39,336 bases of DNA from a virus. Made by a program: the position numbers and the translations under genes. Each line of letters opens with the position of its first letter. Positions within the stretch are counted from its first letter, which is position 1. The stretch is from positions 1 through 39,336 of the IMG/VR virus record IMGVR_UViG_3300032282_004590; one strand, given 5' to 3'. Shown here piece by piece: positions 1-6,814 of the stretch. The notes under the pieces are model-generated. The model saw only the letters and a program-made list of their open reading frames with translations. It made no database searches and was not told the DNA's origin.

Positions 1-123
1 AGGGCGGCGGCATCGGTCCGGGCCTTGGCCCATCCCTGCTGGGCCTCGTCGAGCCGGCCGGTGAGGGCAGCATTGACCCGAGCGAGGGCTTCCGCGCGGT
101 CGGCGTCGGCCGGCGCCGGCAGG
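1..123. repeat. Terminal direct repeat, left copy (circle overlap)
   Basis: The first 123 bases are identical to the last 123 bases (39214-39336). A coding frame reads through this block without interruption when the two ends are joined. The simplest reading is an assembly overlap from a circular or circularly permuted molecule, giving a unique genome of 39,213 bp. A genuine short terminal repeat on a linear virion genome is possible but would cut through a gene. Confidence 0.95.
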
Positions 124-365
124 CTGGCCTGGGCGACGGAGAGCTCGCCGGCGGTCGCGACTTGGGCCGGGCCGGGCGGGTTGGCGTCGTTGGCTGCGGT
201 GGCGGCGGCGACCGCGGCCGCGGCCTTGGACTGCTGCTGCGTGGAAGCCGCGGCGAGAGCCGGCGCGCTGGCGACGTTGGCCGGCGGCGGGGGTGTCGGG
301 ACCGTATGGCATCCCTTGGGCCAGAGGGTTGCGACCGCGAACGTGATGATGAGGTACGCGCGCAT
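1..365 (-). CDS. Membrane protein, N-terminal part of a gene that crosses the circle join
   Basis: The ATG is at 365-363 and the frame is open to base 1. It then continues, in phase, from base 39213 down to the stop at 38799, for a total of 259 codons plus stop. The N-terminus is hydrophobic (MRAYLIITFAVATL) and is followed by a cysteine (PKGC). That could be a signal peptide, but it is a poor lipobox. An Ala/Pro-rich stretch and then a charged, Ala-rich segment likely to form a coiled coil follow. The C-terminal part near 38.8-39.2 kb holds three membrane segments. The start lies 2 nt after the stop of the cysteine-peptidase-like lipoprotein, and the next gene is a small membrane protein, so a role in lysis (holin or spanin-like) is plausible. 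No family was recognised. Confidence 0.85.
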   Translation of the reverse strand, partial: MRAYLIITFAVATLWPKGCHTVPTPPPPANVASAPALAAASTQQQSKAAAAVAAATAANDANPPGPAQVATAGELSVAQASLPAPADADRAEALARVNAALTGRLDEAQQGWAKARTDAAA

Positions 366-367
366 GG

Positions 368-946
368 TCAGTTGAATTTCCGGAGGAATGCGCTGTTCAC
401 CTCGGCCTGGGTAAGCGTGACCCACTTCCCGGTCTGCGGCTCAAAGAAGCGGCGGCCCTGAGGGGTGAGGGCGACGACGAGTGCGTGACCCACGGTAGAT
501 CCGGCCGGCATGTACCAGAACTCCCCCAAAGCGACGGACTGAGCTCCGACAGTGGAGTGAAACGACTGCTTGAAAAACGTCATTTGCGCCTCGGCGACAA
601 ATAGCGTCGTGAACGCGGTGCATTTGAAAGAGCCGTCCCACTTCGTGATGCCGTAGGCGCCGGCGCTGAGGTCGTCGCGGAACTTCGGGTAGTACCATTC
701 GAGCCAGGCCGGGTTGACCTCAGCATAGGCCAGCGAGCCGAGCGTGGCGCCGGGGACGTCAGCGCGCACCTGGGCGCCAGTGAAGGTCTTGCCTGTGAAC
801 TGGTCGGGCTCGCCCGATTGCTTGGCGCAGCTGGCGATGAAGACCAGCCAGAGAACGAACGCGATCACGACGACGGCGCGACCGAACCAGCGAAGCGTCA
901 GGCTACGCTCGCGGATGCAATCCTGGCACTGGCAACGGCGGTTCAC
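368..946 (-). CDS. Putative lipoprotein with cysteine-peptidase-like (transglutaminase/papain-like) fold
   Basis: 192 aa, starting with GTG at 946-944, which overlaps the TGA of the upstream gene (GTGA). Residues 20-40 form one hydrophobic segment ending in IASC, a good lipobox with Cys40 as the lipidation site. The short stretch before it holds CQCQDC, an odd cysteine cluster. The rest of the protein has Cys109 (KCTAF), His154 (VGHALVV) and Glu169 (FFEPQTG). This order and spacing fits the Cys-His-Asp/Glu catalytic triad seen in phage proteins of the transglutaminase/papain-like superfamily. The gene precedes two membrane-protein genes, so peptidoglycan or envelope cleavage during lysis or entry is a reasonable inference. 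The peptidase assignment rests on motif pattern only. Confidence 0.7.
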   Translation of the reverse strand: MNRRCQCQDCIRERSLTLRWFGRAVVVIAFVLWLVFIASCAKQSGEPDQFTGKTFTGAQVRADVPGATLGSLAYAEVNPAWLEWYYPKFRDDLSAGAYGITKWDGSFKCTAFTTLFVAEAQMTFFKQSFHSTVGAQSVALGEFWYMPAGSTVGHALVVALTPQGRRFFEPQTGKWVTLTQAEVNSAFLRKFN

Positions 947-1266
947 CGCACCACCTCCTCGGGCTCAGGATCAGGCACCACGTCCCAGCCCTGCGTCACG
1001 ACGTTTCCGGCTTGGTCGCGCACCGTAAGCGCGCACTCCTGCACGTTGTCCCAGACGGTCTGGCCGGACTGCTGGCGGGCGCCGAGTTCCTGCGCGGTGA
1101 AGGCGCCGGCGATCGAGCCGTCGAAGCAAAGGCCGAATTTTGTGCCGTTTGAGTAGATCAAGGACCAGCCGCCGCCGCGGGCGTGCTGGCGCGACTCCAC
1201 GTAGTCGAAAGCCTTGGCCTCGAGGTCGCGGGCGGCCTGTTCGGTGGATGCGAAGAGCATTTTCAT
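943..1266 (-). CDS. Small conserved-looking protein of unknown function
   Basis: 107 aa from the ATG at 1266-1264, which overlaps the TGA of the upstream lectin-like gene by ATGA. An in-frame start at 1281 would only lengthen the overlap. The protein is soluble, with a predicted helical start (FASTEQAARDLEAKAFDYVES), then a beta-rich centre (GWSLIYSNGTKFGLCFDG) and an acidic tail (PDPEPEEV). No catalytic motif is visible. It sits between the receptor-binding candidate and the lysis genes in one tightly overlapped transcription unit. It may be a small virion or fibre-accessory protein, but the sequence does not decide this. Confidence 0.7.
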   Translation of the reverse strand: MKMLFASTEQAARDLEAKAFDYVESRQHARGGGWSLIYSNGTKFGLCFDGSIAGAFTAQELGARQQSGQTVWDNVQECALTVRDQAGNVVTQGWDVVPDPEPEEVVR

Positions 1267-3266
1267 GCGGCGATCCTCCACTTGTTGATGGCGTACTTGG
1301 CGAAGCGGTCCAAAATGCTCGTGGGCTGCGCCGCGGCGTAGATGGCGACTTCGGAGGCGGTGATGTTGGATGGCCCGCCGCCGTCGTGTCTTGAACCCAG
1401 GGTAAAGCCATTGGGCGTTGCAGATCCGATGTTTCCCTGCGCTTGCGATCCCCGGTTCTTGCGGAGCACCCCGGCCGTCGTGCTAAAGCAAGCCGACAGG
1501 AGTCCGCTCGTACCCAGCGCCAATTGAACCTCTGTTCCCGCGGGTTCCGTGCCACCGCTTCGGATTCGTAGATCCGTAGAGGCGTCGGACTGCACGACTC
1601 GCATCGTGTCAGCGGTGTTGCCGTCGCAGAGGGCGAGATTCGCCCCCCACGTCACCTGACTTCCAACAAAGTAAAGCACGTGGGGCTGGCTCAGGCTGAA
1701 CGGCGCAGCCTTGAGGTAGTCGTTGCTGCCGTCGAAGTAGAGGCCAGTCCGCGTGGCGATGCACGCGCCGCCGTTGAGCGTGATCGTCGCGCCGTTTGCG
1801 CTCTGGTCGAGCAGGGTGGTGCCGGATTGGTAGGCAGCGGCGTTGAAGTCAAAGGCGAGCGTACCGGCCACACCGTTGTAAATTTGAGCACGGAAGACGC
1901 GACCGGCCAGCAGGTCGCTCGTACCCACTGCGCTCGACCCGATTTCCAAGACCGCCGTGGAGTTAAATATAGTGGTCGCACCGCCCGATGCCGTCGGAGT
2001 GCCGAGTGGCGTCCACGTTACCCCGTCCGGTGAGGTGTAAAACGTGGCCACGCGGTCCGCCACGGTGAACGCAACCCGGACCCACAATGCGGCGAAGTCA
2101 CTGACCGTCGGGGCCACGCTCGACGTAAATGTATTTGTGGCAGTCCCGTCGTTGGACGTGATGAGTCGAAGCAGCCCGGTCGATGTGACGCAAAAGTTGT
2201 AGGACAACTGACCGCTCGCCCACTTGGAAACCAGAGACGTGGTGGCAGCCGGCGTCCAGTCGTTGAGTGCAGCAAACGCCCGAATGTCGATGTTGCCGGT
2301 GATGGAAATGGCTGCGCTGTCTGGGGCACTCAGGTAGTTACCGGATGCCCCGGTGAGGTAGCCATAATTCTGCCCCGCCCACTGGAGCAGCACGGGCTGA
2401 TTTGCCACCGTGCCCTGGTACAGGTCTCGCTCTCCGCAGATGCGGGCGCCGGTCGCGCCGCTGGTGTTGATGGTGACGGTTTGGCCAGTCGTGCAGACGA
2501 AGCTACTGGCCATCTTGGCGACCAGGCCGAAGTTGATCCAGACGATGTTGCCGGACTGCGCCGTTCCCGCGTAGTCCGCCGCGACCTGCGAGGAGTTCAG
2601 GGCTACGTTGTAAAGCGCGGAGCGGAACAGAGCCCCCTCTTGGGTGGTGGCGCCACCATGCACCATGTAGTCGGTGTCAACCGTGGCCTGCCAACCGGCC
2701 CCCGCCGAGGCGTCGAATGAGCCCGAGGCGGTAACATCCACGCCGTTAACGTAGATCGTTGGATTCCCAGCCGCGTTACGGACAATTGCGAGATGGATGA
2801 TCTGGCCGGCGTAGGTCCCGAGAAAATTGCTGTACGTCCATCGGTTAAAATTACTCGAAGTCGCTCCAAAGATGAGAACGCGGAGTTCTCCGCTGCTCTC
2901 GAAGCGGGCGATGAATTCTTTACCGGCAAACGGCAGGGCCGCAACGTCGTTCAGTAGCGCGATGTTCGAGTTGCTGGCTGGATTGGACAACGGACAGCGG
3001 CACCGCGCAACCAGCGTGAATGCGCCAGTGGTCAACGCGGAGCCGGTTGGCAGGCTCGCGGTGAGCGCGGCGCCATTGCCGACCGCTTGCAGGCAGTTGA
3101 CGTTGCTGTTCCCGCTCTTGTCCGCGACCAGCGACACCCGGTTGCTGCCGTCGTACACCAGCGAGTTTGGATCGCTCGCGTCGTACCAGGCAGCAAGCGA
3201 TGGCAGACCCTGCGGCGAGCGCAGCGGCTGCGGGCCCTGACGGAGAAATGGCAGTGCGCGTCTCAC
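1263..3266 (-). CDS. Large lectin-like (LamG/concanavalin A-like) structural protein, receptor-binding candidate
   Basis: 667 aa with a GTG start at 3266-3264. The sequence is rich in Ser, Thr, Ala and Gly. It appears to hold three beta-sandwich modules of the LamG/concanavalin-A-like type, near residues 25-235, 290-480 and 490-665. Recurrent signs are WYDASDPNSLVYDGS near the start, IYVNGVDV after the first module, LYFDGSNDYLKA at the start of the third and an EVAIYAAAQPTS motif followed by KWRIA at the C-terminus. That ending is common in LamG-like glucanase and lectin domains. Such multi-lectin proteins usually sit on phage tails or heads and bind surface glycans. It lies just downstream of the neck genes, so host-surface recognition is inferred. 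No enzymatic residues are obvious. Confidence 0.8.
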   Translation of the reverse strand: MRRALPFLRQGPQPLRSPQGLPSLAAWYDASDPNSLVYDGSNRVSLVADKSGNSNVNCLQAVGNGAALTASLPTGSALTTGAFTLVARCRCPLSNPASNSNIALLNDVAALPFAGKEFIARFESSGELRVLIFGATSSNFNRWTYSNFLGTYAGQIIHLAIVRNAAGNPTIYVNGVDVTASGSFDASAGAGWQATVDTDYMVHGGATTQEGALFRSALYNVALNSSQVAADYAGTAQSGNIVWINFGLVAKMASSFVCTTGQTVTINTSGATGARICGERDLYQGTVANQPVLLQWAGQNYGYLTGASGNYLSAPDSAAISITGNIDIRAFAALNDWTPAATTSLVSKWASGQLSYNFCVTSTGLLRLITSNDGTATNTFTSSVAPTVSDFAALWVRVAFTVADRVATFYTSPDGVTWTPLGTPTASGGATTIFNSTAVLEIGSSAVGTSDLLAGRVFRAQIYNGVAGTLAFDFNAAAYQSGTTLLDQSANGATITLNGGACIATRTGLYFDGSNDYLKAAPFSLSQPHVLYFVGSQVTWGANLALCDGNTADTMRVVQSDASTDLRIRSGGTEPAGTEVQLALGTSGLLSACFSTTAGVLRKNRGSQAQGNIGSATPNGFTLGSRHDGGGPSNITASEVAIYAAAQPTSILDRFAKYAINKWRIAA

Positions 3267-3276
3267 TTAGGCCGGG

Positions 3277-3768
3277 TCACTTGTTGACGTTGTGGAGCGC
3301 GATGGTGAGCTTCACGCGAATGTCGCTCGCCGAGCCGTAGGTCGGCGTGCCGGTGCCGTTGATGGCGCCGATGTAGAGCTTGCCGTTGGCGCTCTCGAAA
3401 TCGATCGGGTCGAAGCTCGGCCGGCCGATGCGATTGCCGCCGAGATCGTAGAAGCTCGAGACGGGCACAATGGCCACGACCTGCTGGGCGTTGGTGTCGC
3501 TGATCGACGGCGCGGCGTTGATCGTGCCGAGCGTCACGTCGGCATCGAGGATCACGAGATCCATGAGCGCGCCCTCGTCGTCCTTGTCCAGGACGGTGAT
3601 GCCGGTGATCGTGCCACTGACAGGGCGGCCGGCCGCCACGGCGGCGGCGTCGAGCACGATGGCAACCCGATCGGAAAGCAGCTCACCCGAGGCGTAGATC
3701 GCGGTGTCGACTACGAGGTTGGCCTCGTAGTTGCGCGAGCGGAAATTGGCGATGGCGGTGGAGTTCAT
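3277..3768 (-). CDS. Probable virion structural protein
   Basis: 163 aa, ATG at 3768. The protein is beta-rich with alternating hydrophobic residues and no membrane segment. The start (MNSTAIANFRSRNYEANLVVD) and end (IRVKLTIALHNVNK) resemble a single compact virion protein rather than an enzyme. It lies 12 nt after the neck-protein gene and 10 nt before the lectin-like gene. A role as a tail or head-surface protein is inferred from that position. I do not recognise the family. Confidence 0.7.
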   Translation of the reverse strand: MNSTAIANFRSRNYEANLVVDTAIYASGELLSDRVAIVLDAAAVAAGRPVSGTITGITVLDKDDEGALMDLVILDADVTLGTINAAPSISDTNAQQVVAIVPVSSFYDLGGNRIGRPSFDPIDFESANGKLYIGAINGTGTPTYGSASDIRVKLTIALHNVNK

Positions 3769-3780
3769 GGCGGTTTGGTT

Positions 3781-4638
3781 TTAGGCGCCGGCCGCGCGCA
3801 TCACTTGGCGCTGAGCCGGGCCGTCGTTGTGGATGGCTTTGAGCAGGAGACGTTGCGCCTCGGCGTCCTCGAGGCGGGCCGCCTCGGGGTTTCCGTCCTG
3901 GCGCACAAAATCGGCATACGCGGCTTGGGCCACGGAGGACTTGAGCCACTTGGGAAACGCGATCTTCTCCCATTTGGCGGGCGTGTCCTCGGGATCCTGG
4001 CCGGCGGTGGTGGCCGTCACGCAGGTCCAGAAATCACCCTCGAAGTCCGCGGCATCACCCTCGAAAAAGACGACATCACCGGCGGCGTAGGTGTCCGTCG
4101 CGCTGAAATCCTCGCCCAGCCAGGTCGGGGCCGGCTCGCGGAACCAGACATAGACGGAACTGATCACGTCGTCGCCGAGCACGTAGATCCGGTCGCCAAT
4201 CATCCGGTGCGGCACGACCCGCGGCTCGCGCGTGGTCAGCGGATCATCGCGCGACACGAGCCGCACCGTGCCGATCGGCTCCAGGTCTCCCTGCTCGAGA
4301 TCAATGTAGGCATCGAGCTCCGTGGCCCGCTCCCAATAGGTCTCGTTGGTCGGCGCATTGCCGGTGCTCGCTTGGAGCGCGGTGTAATAGCCGCCGGTGG
4401 TCGCGTAGTAAACCTGGCCGCCCGCGGTGTAGTTGGTGGCGGCATCGTACTCGAGACGGTAGAACCGCTCCTCGGCGTGCATCAGCTGGTTCCACCACCA
4501 ATGATCCCATTGCTCCTGGGCGCGGCGGGAAATAAAGGTGCGCAGTTGGGTCTTGGGCGTGGTCGTCAGCTGCGACAGCGTGAAGCCAGCCAGGCCGGCC
4601 GCCTCCCGCATGACTGATTGAAACGAAACGCTCTGCAT
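3781..4638 (-). CDS. Head-tail connector / tail tubular A-like protein with two inserted carbohydrate-binding-like modules
   Basis: 285 aa, ATG at 4638, three bases after the previous stop. The N-terminal 50 residues (SFQSVMREAAGLAGF, then TLRTFISRRAQEQWDHWWW) and the C-terminal helical part (WLKSSVAQAAYADFVRQDGNPEAARLEDAEA) resemble podoviral adaptor or tail tubular protein A-type gatekeepers, which start with a helical layer and end in helices. Between them are two similar modules. The first begins YTAGGQVYYATTGGYYTAL (about residues 70-107); the second begins YAAGDVVFFEGDAADF (about residues 185-225). Each ends in a W-x-x-x/K motif after a small loop, the pattern of CBM5/12 chitin-binding-like domains. 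The modules may decorate the neck. The function is assigned from position and fold impression only. Confidence 0.65.
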   Translation of the reverse strand: MQSVSFQSVMREAAGLAGFTLSQLTTTPKTQLRTFISRRAQEQWDHWWWNQLMHAEERFYRLEYDAATNYTAGGQVYYATTGGYYTALQASTGNAPTNETYWERATELDAYIDLEQGDLEPIGTVRLVSRDDPLTTREPRVVPHRMIGDRIYVLGDDVISSVYVWFREPAPTWLGEDFSATDTYAAGDVVFFEGDAADFEGDFWTCVTATTAGQDPEDTPAKWEKIAFPKWLKSSVAQAAYADFVRQDGNPEAARLEDAEAQRLLLKAIHNDGPAQRQVMRAAGA

Positions 4639-4641
4639 GGC

Positions 4642-5055
4642 TCAGAGGGCCCAGCGGCCGCGCCGGCCGGTCGGACCCCGGCGGGAAGGAATTGCGCCCA
4701 TGTCGGGAACCAGAATGGTCGGATTGGCCGAGCGGGCTTTGACCCGGCACTCCGGATGCTTTTTGAGGAAGGACTTGAGCTCGCTGGCCCAAAAGCCTTT
4801 GCCCTCGCGCATACGCCAATAGGAATAGATGGCCGGATGAATTTCCGCCTTGAGCGCGAAACCGTTGTGCACGACCGCATCGCCCGGGCGGCCGGCGGCA
4901 ATGCGCGACTGCAGGCGGGCGGCGTCCCTGACGAGCCGCTCATTGTCCTCCCGGCGCAGCTGCGCCATTTCGCGGGCCACGTCCTCGGTGATGTCCCCGT
5001 GCTCCGGGTGAATCACTCGCATGTCGGGCTTGATCGTGACGGTCTCGGCATCCAT
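4642..5055 (-). CDS. Small head/neck-associated protein of unknown function
   Basis: 137 aa from the ATG at 5055-5053 (MDAETVTIKPDMRVIHPEHG). An in-frame ATG at 5154 exists, but the 33 extra residues would be encoded by the hairpin-rich spacer and look non-coding, so the internal start is preferred. The protein is charged and helical (TEDVAREMAQLRREDNERLVRDAARLQSRIAAG) and has a W-rich centre (YSYWRMREGKGFWASELKSFLKKHPECRVK). It ends in a basic tail. It lies between the possible decoration protein and the connector protein. No family was recognised. Confidence 0.7.
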   Translation of the reverse strand: MDAETVTIKPDMRVIHPEHGDITEDVAREMAQLRREDNERLVRDAARLQSRIAAGRPGDAVVHNGFALKAEIHPAIYSYWRMREGKGFWASELKSFLKKHPECRVKARSANPTILVPDMGAIPSRRGPTGRRGRWAL

Positions 5056-5137
5056 CGGACTTGGCTTTTCGGCCCCTCGGGGCCCTGGAACCGGCCGGCA
5101 GGAAAGCGAACCTGCGCGGCCGGTCTTTGGGAAATTG

Positions 5138-5170
5138 AACGCAGGACCGGCCACGGGCGCCGGTCCTGCG
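5138..5170 (-). terminator. Strong stem-loop terminator after the capsid operon
   Basis: The two 12-bp arms, 5140-5151 and 5159-5170, are perfect inverted complements with a 7-nt loop. On the minus strand the stem is followed by TTCAATTTC. It begins 13 nt after the TGA of the possible decoration gene (5183-5185). This fits an intrinsic terminator or attenuator that keeps capsid and decoration mRNA high and lowers expression of the connector genes. Two weaker stem-loops follow at about 5091-5123 (one bulge) and 5071-5084 (GGCCCC/GGGGCC), so the spacer may also be an RNA-processing or stability element. Confidence 0.75.
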
Positions 5171-5182
5171 GGTAGCTGTCGA

Positions 5183-5728
5183 TCAATCCGCGATCGGCGG
5201 ATTGATGCGGAACCAGAAGCGCACTTGCCCCTGGGTGAGCGCCGTGAGGTTGGCGCCGGTGGAGGTCCACACGATTTCGAGATCGGCGGTGTCGTTGAAC
5301 ACCTTGAAACCGTTCTTGAGGATCGTGTTCAGCTTGGAACGCGCCGACGTGACCACATCGTTTTCCGCCTGGCCGTAGGTATTGTCGACGGTCGAGGAAT
5401 CGACGTCGGCAACCGCGGCCGGGCCGTATTTGACGTAGGTGGCGTCCGCGTGAAGCGACGTGGCGGCCATCAAACCGTCGTCGTCGTCCGTGCCCGAGGC
5501 GAGATCCCAACCGATCTTTGCCGTGAGCTCCGAGGTCGCGCCGCCGTCAAACAGCGTGTCGACCTGGTGGCCCACATAGGCAAGGCGGGTGCCGGCCGGC
5601 ATGGCTTCGGCGAGGGTCTGGGTCAGTGACGTGGCGGCGGTGCCGCTGAGATCCGTGTATTTGATCACGGCCTCGTGGGTGGCGGAACGCAGAGCGGCCG
5701 CCTGGGGATCGAGCTTTTGGAAGGTCAT
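5183..5728 (-). CDS. Putative capsid decoration/head protein
   Basis: 181 aa, ATG at 5728. A strong Shine-Dalgarno (AGGAGA, 5736-5741) lies 7 nt upstream. It follows the major capsid gene by 48 nt and is closed by a strong terminator, the usual place of a head decoration or cement protein made in large amounts. The sequence is beta-rich (AGTRLAYVGHQVDTLFDGG, VRFWFRINPPIAD), acidic and lacks cysteine. No domain was recognised, so the decoration role rests on position and on the RBS strength shared with the capsid gene. Confidence 0.7.
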   Translation of the reverse strand: MTFQKLDPQAAALRSATHEAVIKYTDLSGTAATSLTQTLAEAMPAGTRLAYVGHQVDTLFDGGATSELTAKIGWDLASGTDDDDGLMAATSLHADATYVKYGPAAVADVDSSTVDNTYGQAENDVVTSARSKLNTILKNGFKVFNDTADLEIVWTSTGANLTALTQGQVRFWFRINPPIAD

Positions 5729-5735
5729 GTTTGTT

Positions 5736-5741
5736 TCTCCT
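5736..5741 (-). promoter_or_regulatory. Strong ribosome-binding site of the possible decoration gene
   Basis: The minus strand reads AGGAGA seven bases before the ATG at 5728. Most genes in this genome start at overlaps with little or no Shine-Dalgarno, so this site marks high translation and fixes the start. Confidence 0.85.
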
Positions 5742-5776
5742 GTGAAGGTTGAGGGGAGAGTTTGGTTGGCTCCGGG

Positions 5777-6790
5777 TTAGCTGCCCGGGGCGAACTTGAT
5801 GAGCTTCCGCGGGTTCTTGACCACGAGGGCACCGGTGGCGGTGACCAGGAACTTCTCGCTGCGGCCGGACTTGGCCAGCGGGATCATGTTCGGGGCGTCG
5901 GCCCAGCGGATCTCGAGGTTGTCGAGCGGGCAACCGACCGCGAGGCGCTTGGAGGCGGCCGAGGTGGGATCGCCGCTGGCGTTGATGTGCTGGGAGAGCT
6001 GCACTTCGACGTCGCCGAACGACGTGTCGAGGACGTCGACCTTGCCGAGCACCACGCGCGGACCAACGTTGGCCTCGAAGTGCCGCACGATCGTGCGGTT
6101 GCTCTCGGTCTTGTTGGAGTACGTGATGCGGTCGAGGTTGCGCTTCCACCGGCTGCCGGCGAAGATCACGTTTTCCTCGGTCTCGTCGCCGGTCTCGTCG
6201 AACTGGCTCTGCACGATCGCCGTGATGGTGTCGTCCACGTAGTCGGCCATCGCCGTCGACGCATCGATCGAGGTCGAGGGCGTGAGGTAGTCGGTCGGAA
6301 CCGCGTAGTGCGTCTGCGCGGTCGATTGCGCCCACTTCACGAGGCCGCGGGTTTCGTTGCCGACCACGCCATTGTCGACCTGGCTCTCGTTGTCGGAGAG
6401 CATGACCACCTCGCAGTCGCGCTTGAGCTCAATGAGCTTCTTGGCGACCTTCTTGGCGACCACGTTCTTGGGCGTGATGCCGGCCTGGTGGGTGACGGTG
6501 GTGGCGAGACCGCCGATGCGGACCGCGCGCTCCCAGACGTGCACGCGCACATCGAGCTCGTTGTCGCCTTCGGACGGGTTTTCGAACTGCTCCGGATCCG
6601 CCTCATCGACGGCGCCGGTGACCACGGGATCGTCGTATTTCTCGACGGCGTAGGTCATTTTCGCGTTCATCGGGGCCTTGCCCTTGCTGACGCGGGACAT
6701 GAATGGGAACTTGAACGCTTTCGCGTTATCGAACTCGGTGGCGAGGTCTTGGACCTTCGCCACGCTATCTCTTTCAACCAATGTGGACAT
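5777..6790 (-). CDS. Major capsid protein, SU10/DUF5309 type
   Basis: 337 aa, ATG at 6790 with a strong AGGAGA site 9 nt upstream. The pattern fits the DUF5309 (SU10-like) HK97-fold major capsid family. The N-terminus is short. Then come KMTYAVEKYDDPVV, a segment of alternating residues (VHVWERAVRIGGLATTVTHQAG), the conserved helix KKLIELKRDCEVVMLS near residue 120, a glycine turn (GNETRGL), the middle domain ENVIFAGSRWKRNL, and a C-terminal ADAPNMIPLAKSGRSEKFLV segment that matches the usual 'LAKTGD-x-E+' ending. It polymerises into the icosahedral shell on the scaffold encoded immediately upstream. Confidence 0.88.
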   Translation of the reverse strand: MSTLVERDSVAKVQDLATEFDNAKAFKFPFMSRVSKGKAPMNAKMTYAVEKYDDPVVTGAVDEADPEQFENPSEGDNELDVRVHVWERAVRIGGLATTVTHQAGITPKNVVAKKVAKKLIELKRDCEVVMLSDNESQVDNGVVGNETRGLVKWAQSTAQTHYAVPTDYLTPSTSIDASTAMADYVDDTITAIVQSQFDETGDETEENVIFAGSRWKRNLDRITYSNKTESNRTIVRHFEANVGPRVVLGKVDVLDTSFGDVEVQLSQHINASGDPTSAASKRLAVGCPLDNLEIRWADAPNMIPLAKSGRSEKFLVTATGALVVKNPRKLIKFAPGS

Positions 6791-6799
6791 GGTGGGAAA

Positions 6800-6805
6800 T
6801 CTCCT
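6800..6805 (-). promoter_or_regulatory. Strong ribosome-binding site of the major capsid gene
   Basis: AGGAGA on the minus strand, nine bases before the ATG at 6790. It is the same hexamer as at the possible decoration gene, and clearly stronger than the signals at most other starts here. Confidence 0.85.
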
Positions 6806-6814
6806 GGGGAGCGG

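Noticed and set aside
1-123. A true T7-type terminal repeat on a linear virion genome
   Set aside because: The repeat is short and an intact gene crosses it. An assembly overlap explains it better, although read ends would be needed to exclude it fully.
4642-5154. Start at 5154 for the neck protein (170 aa)
   Set aside because: The added 33 residues are coded by the terminator spacer and have no conserved look; the ATG at 5055 is preferred.
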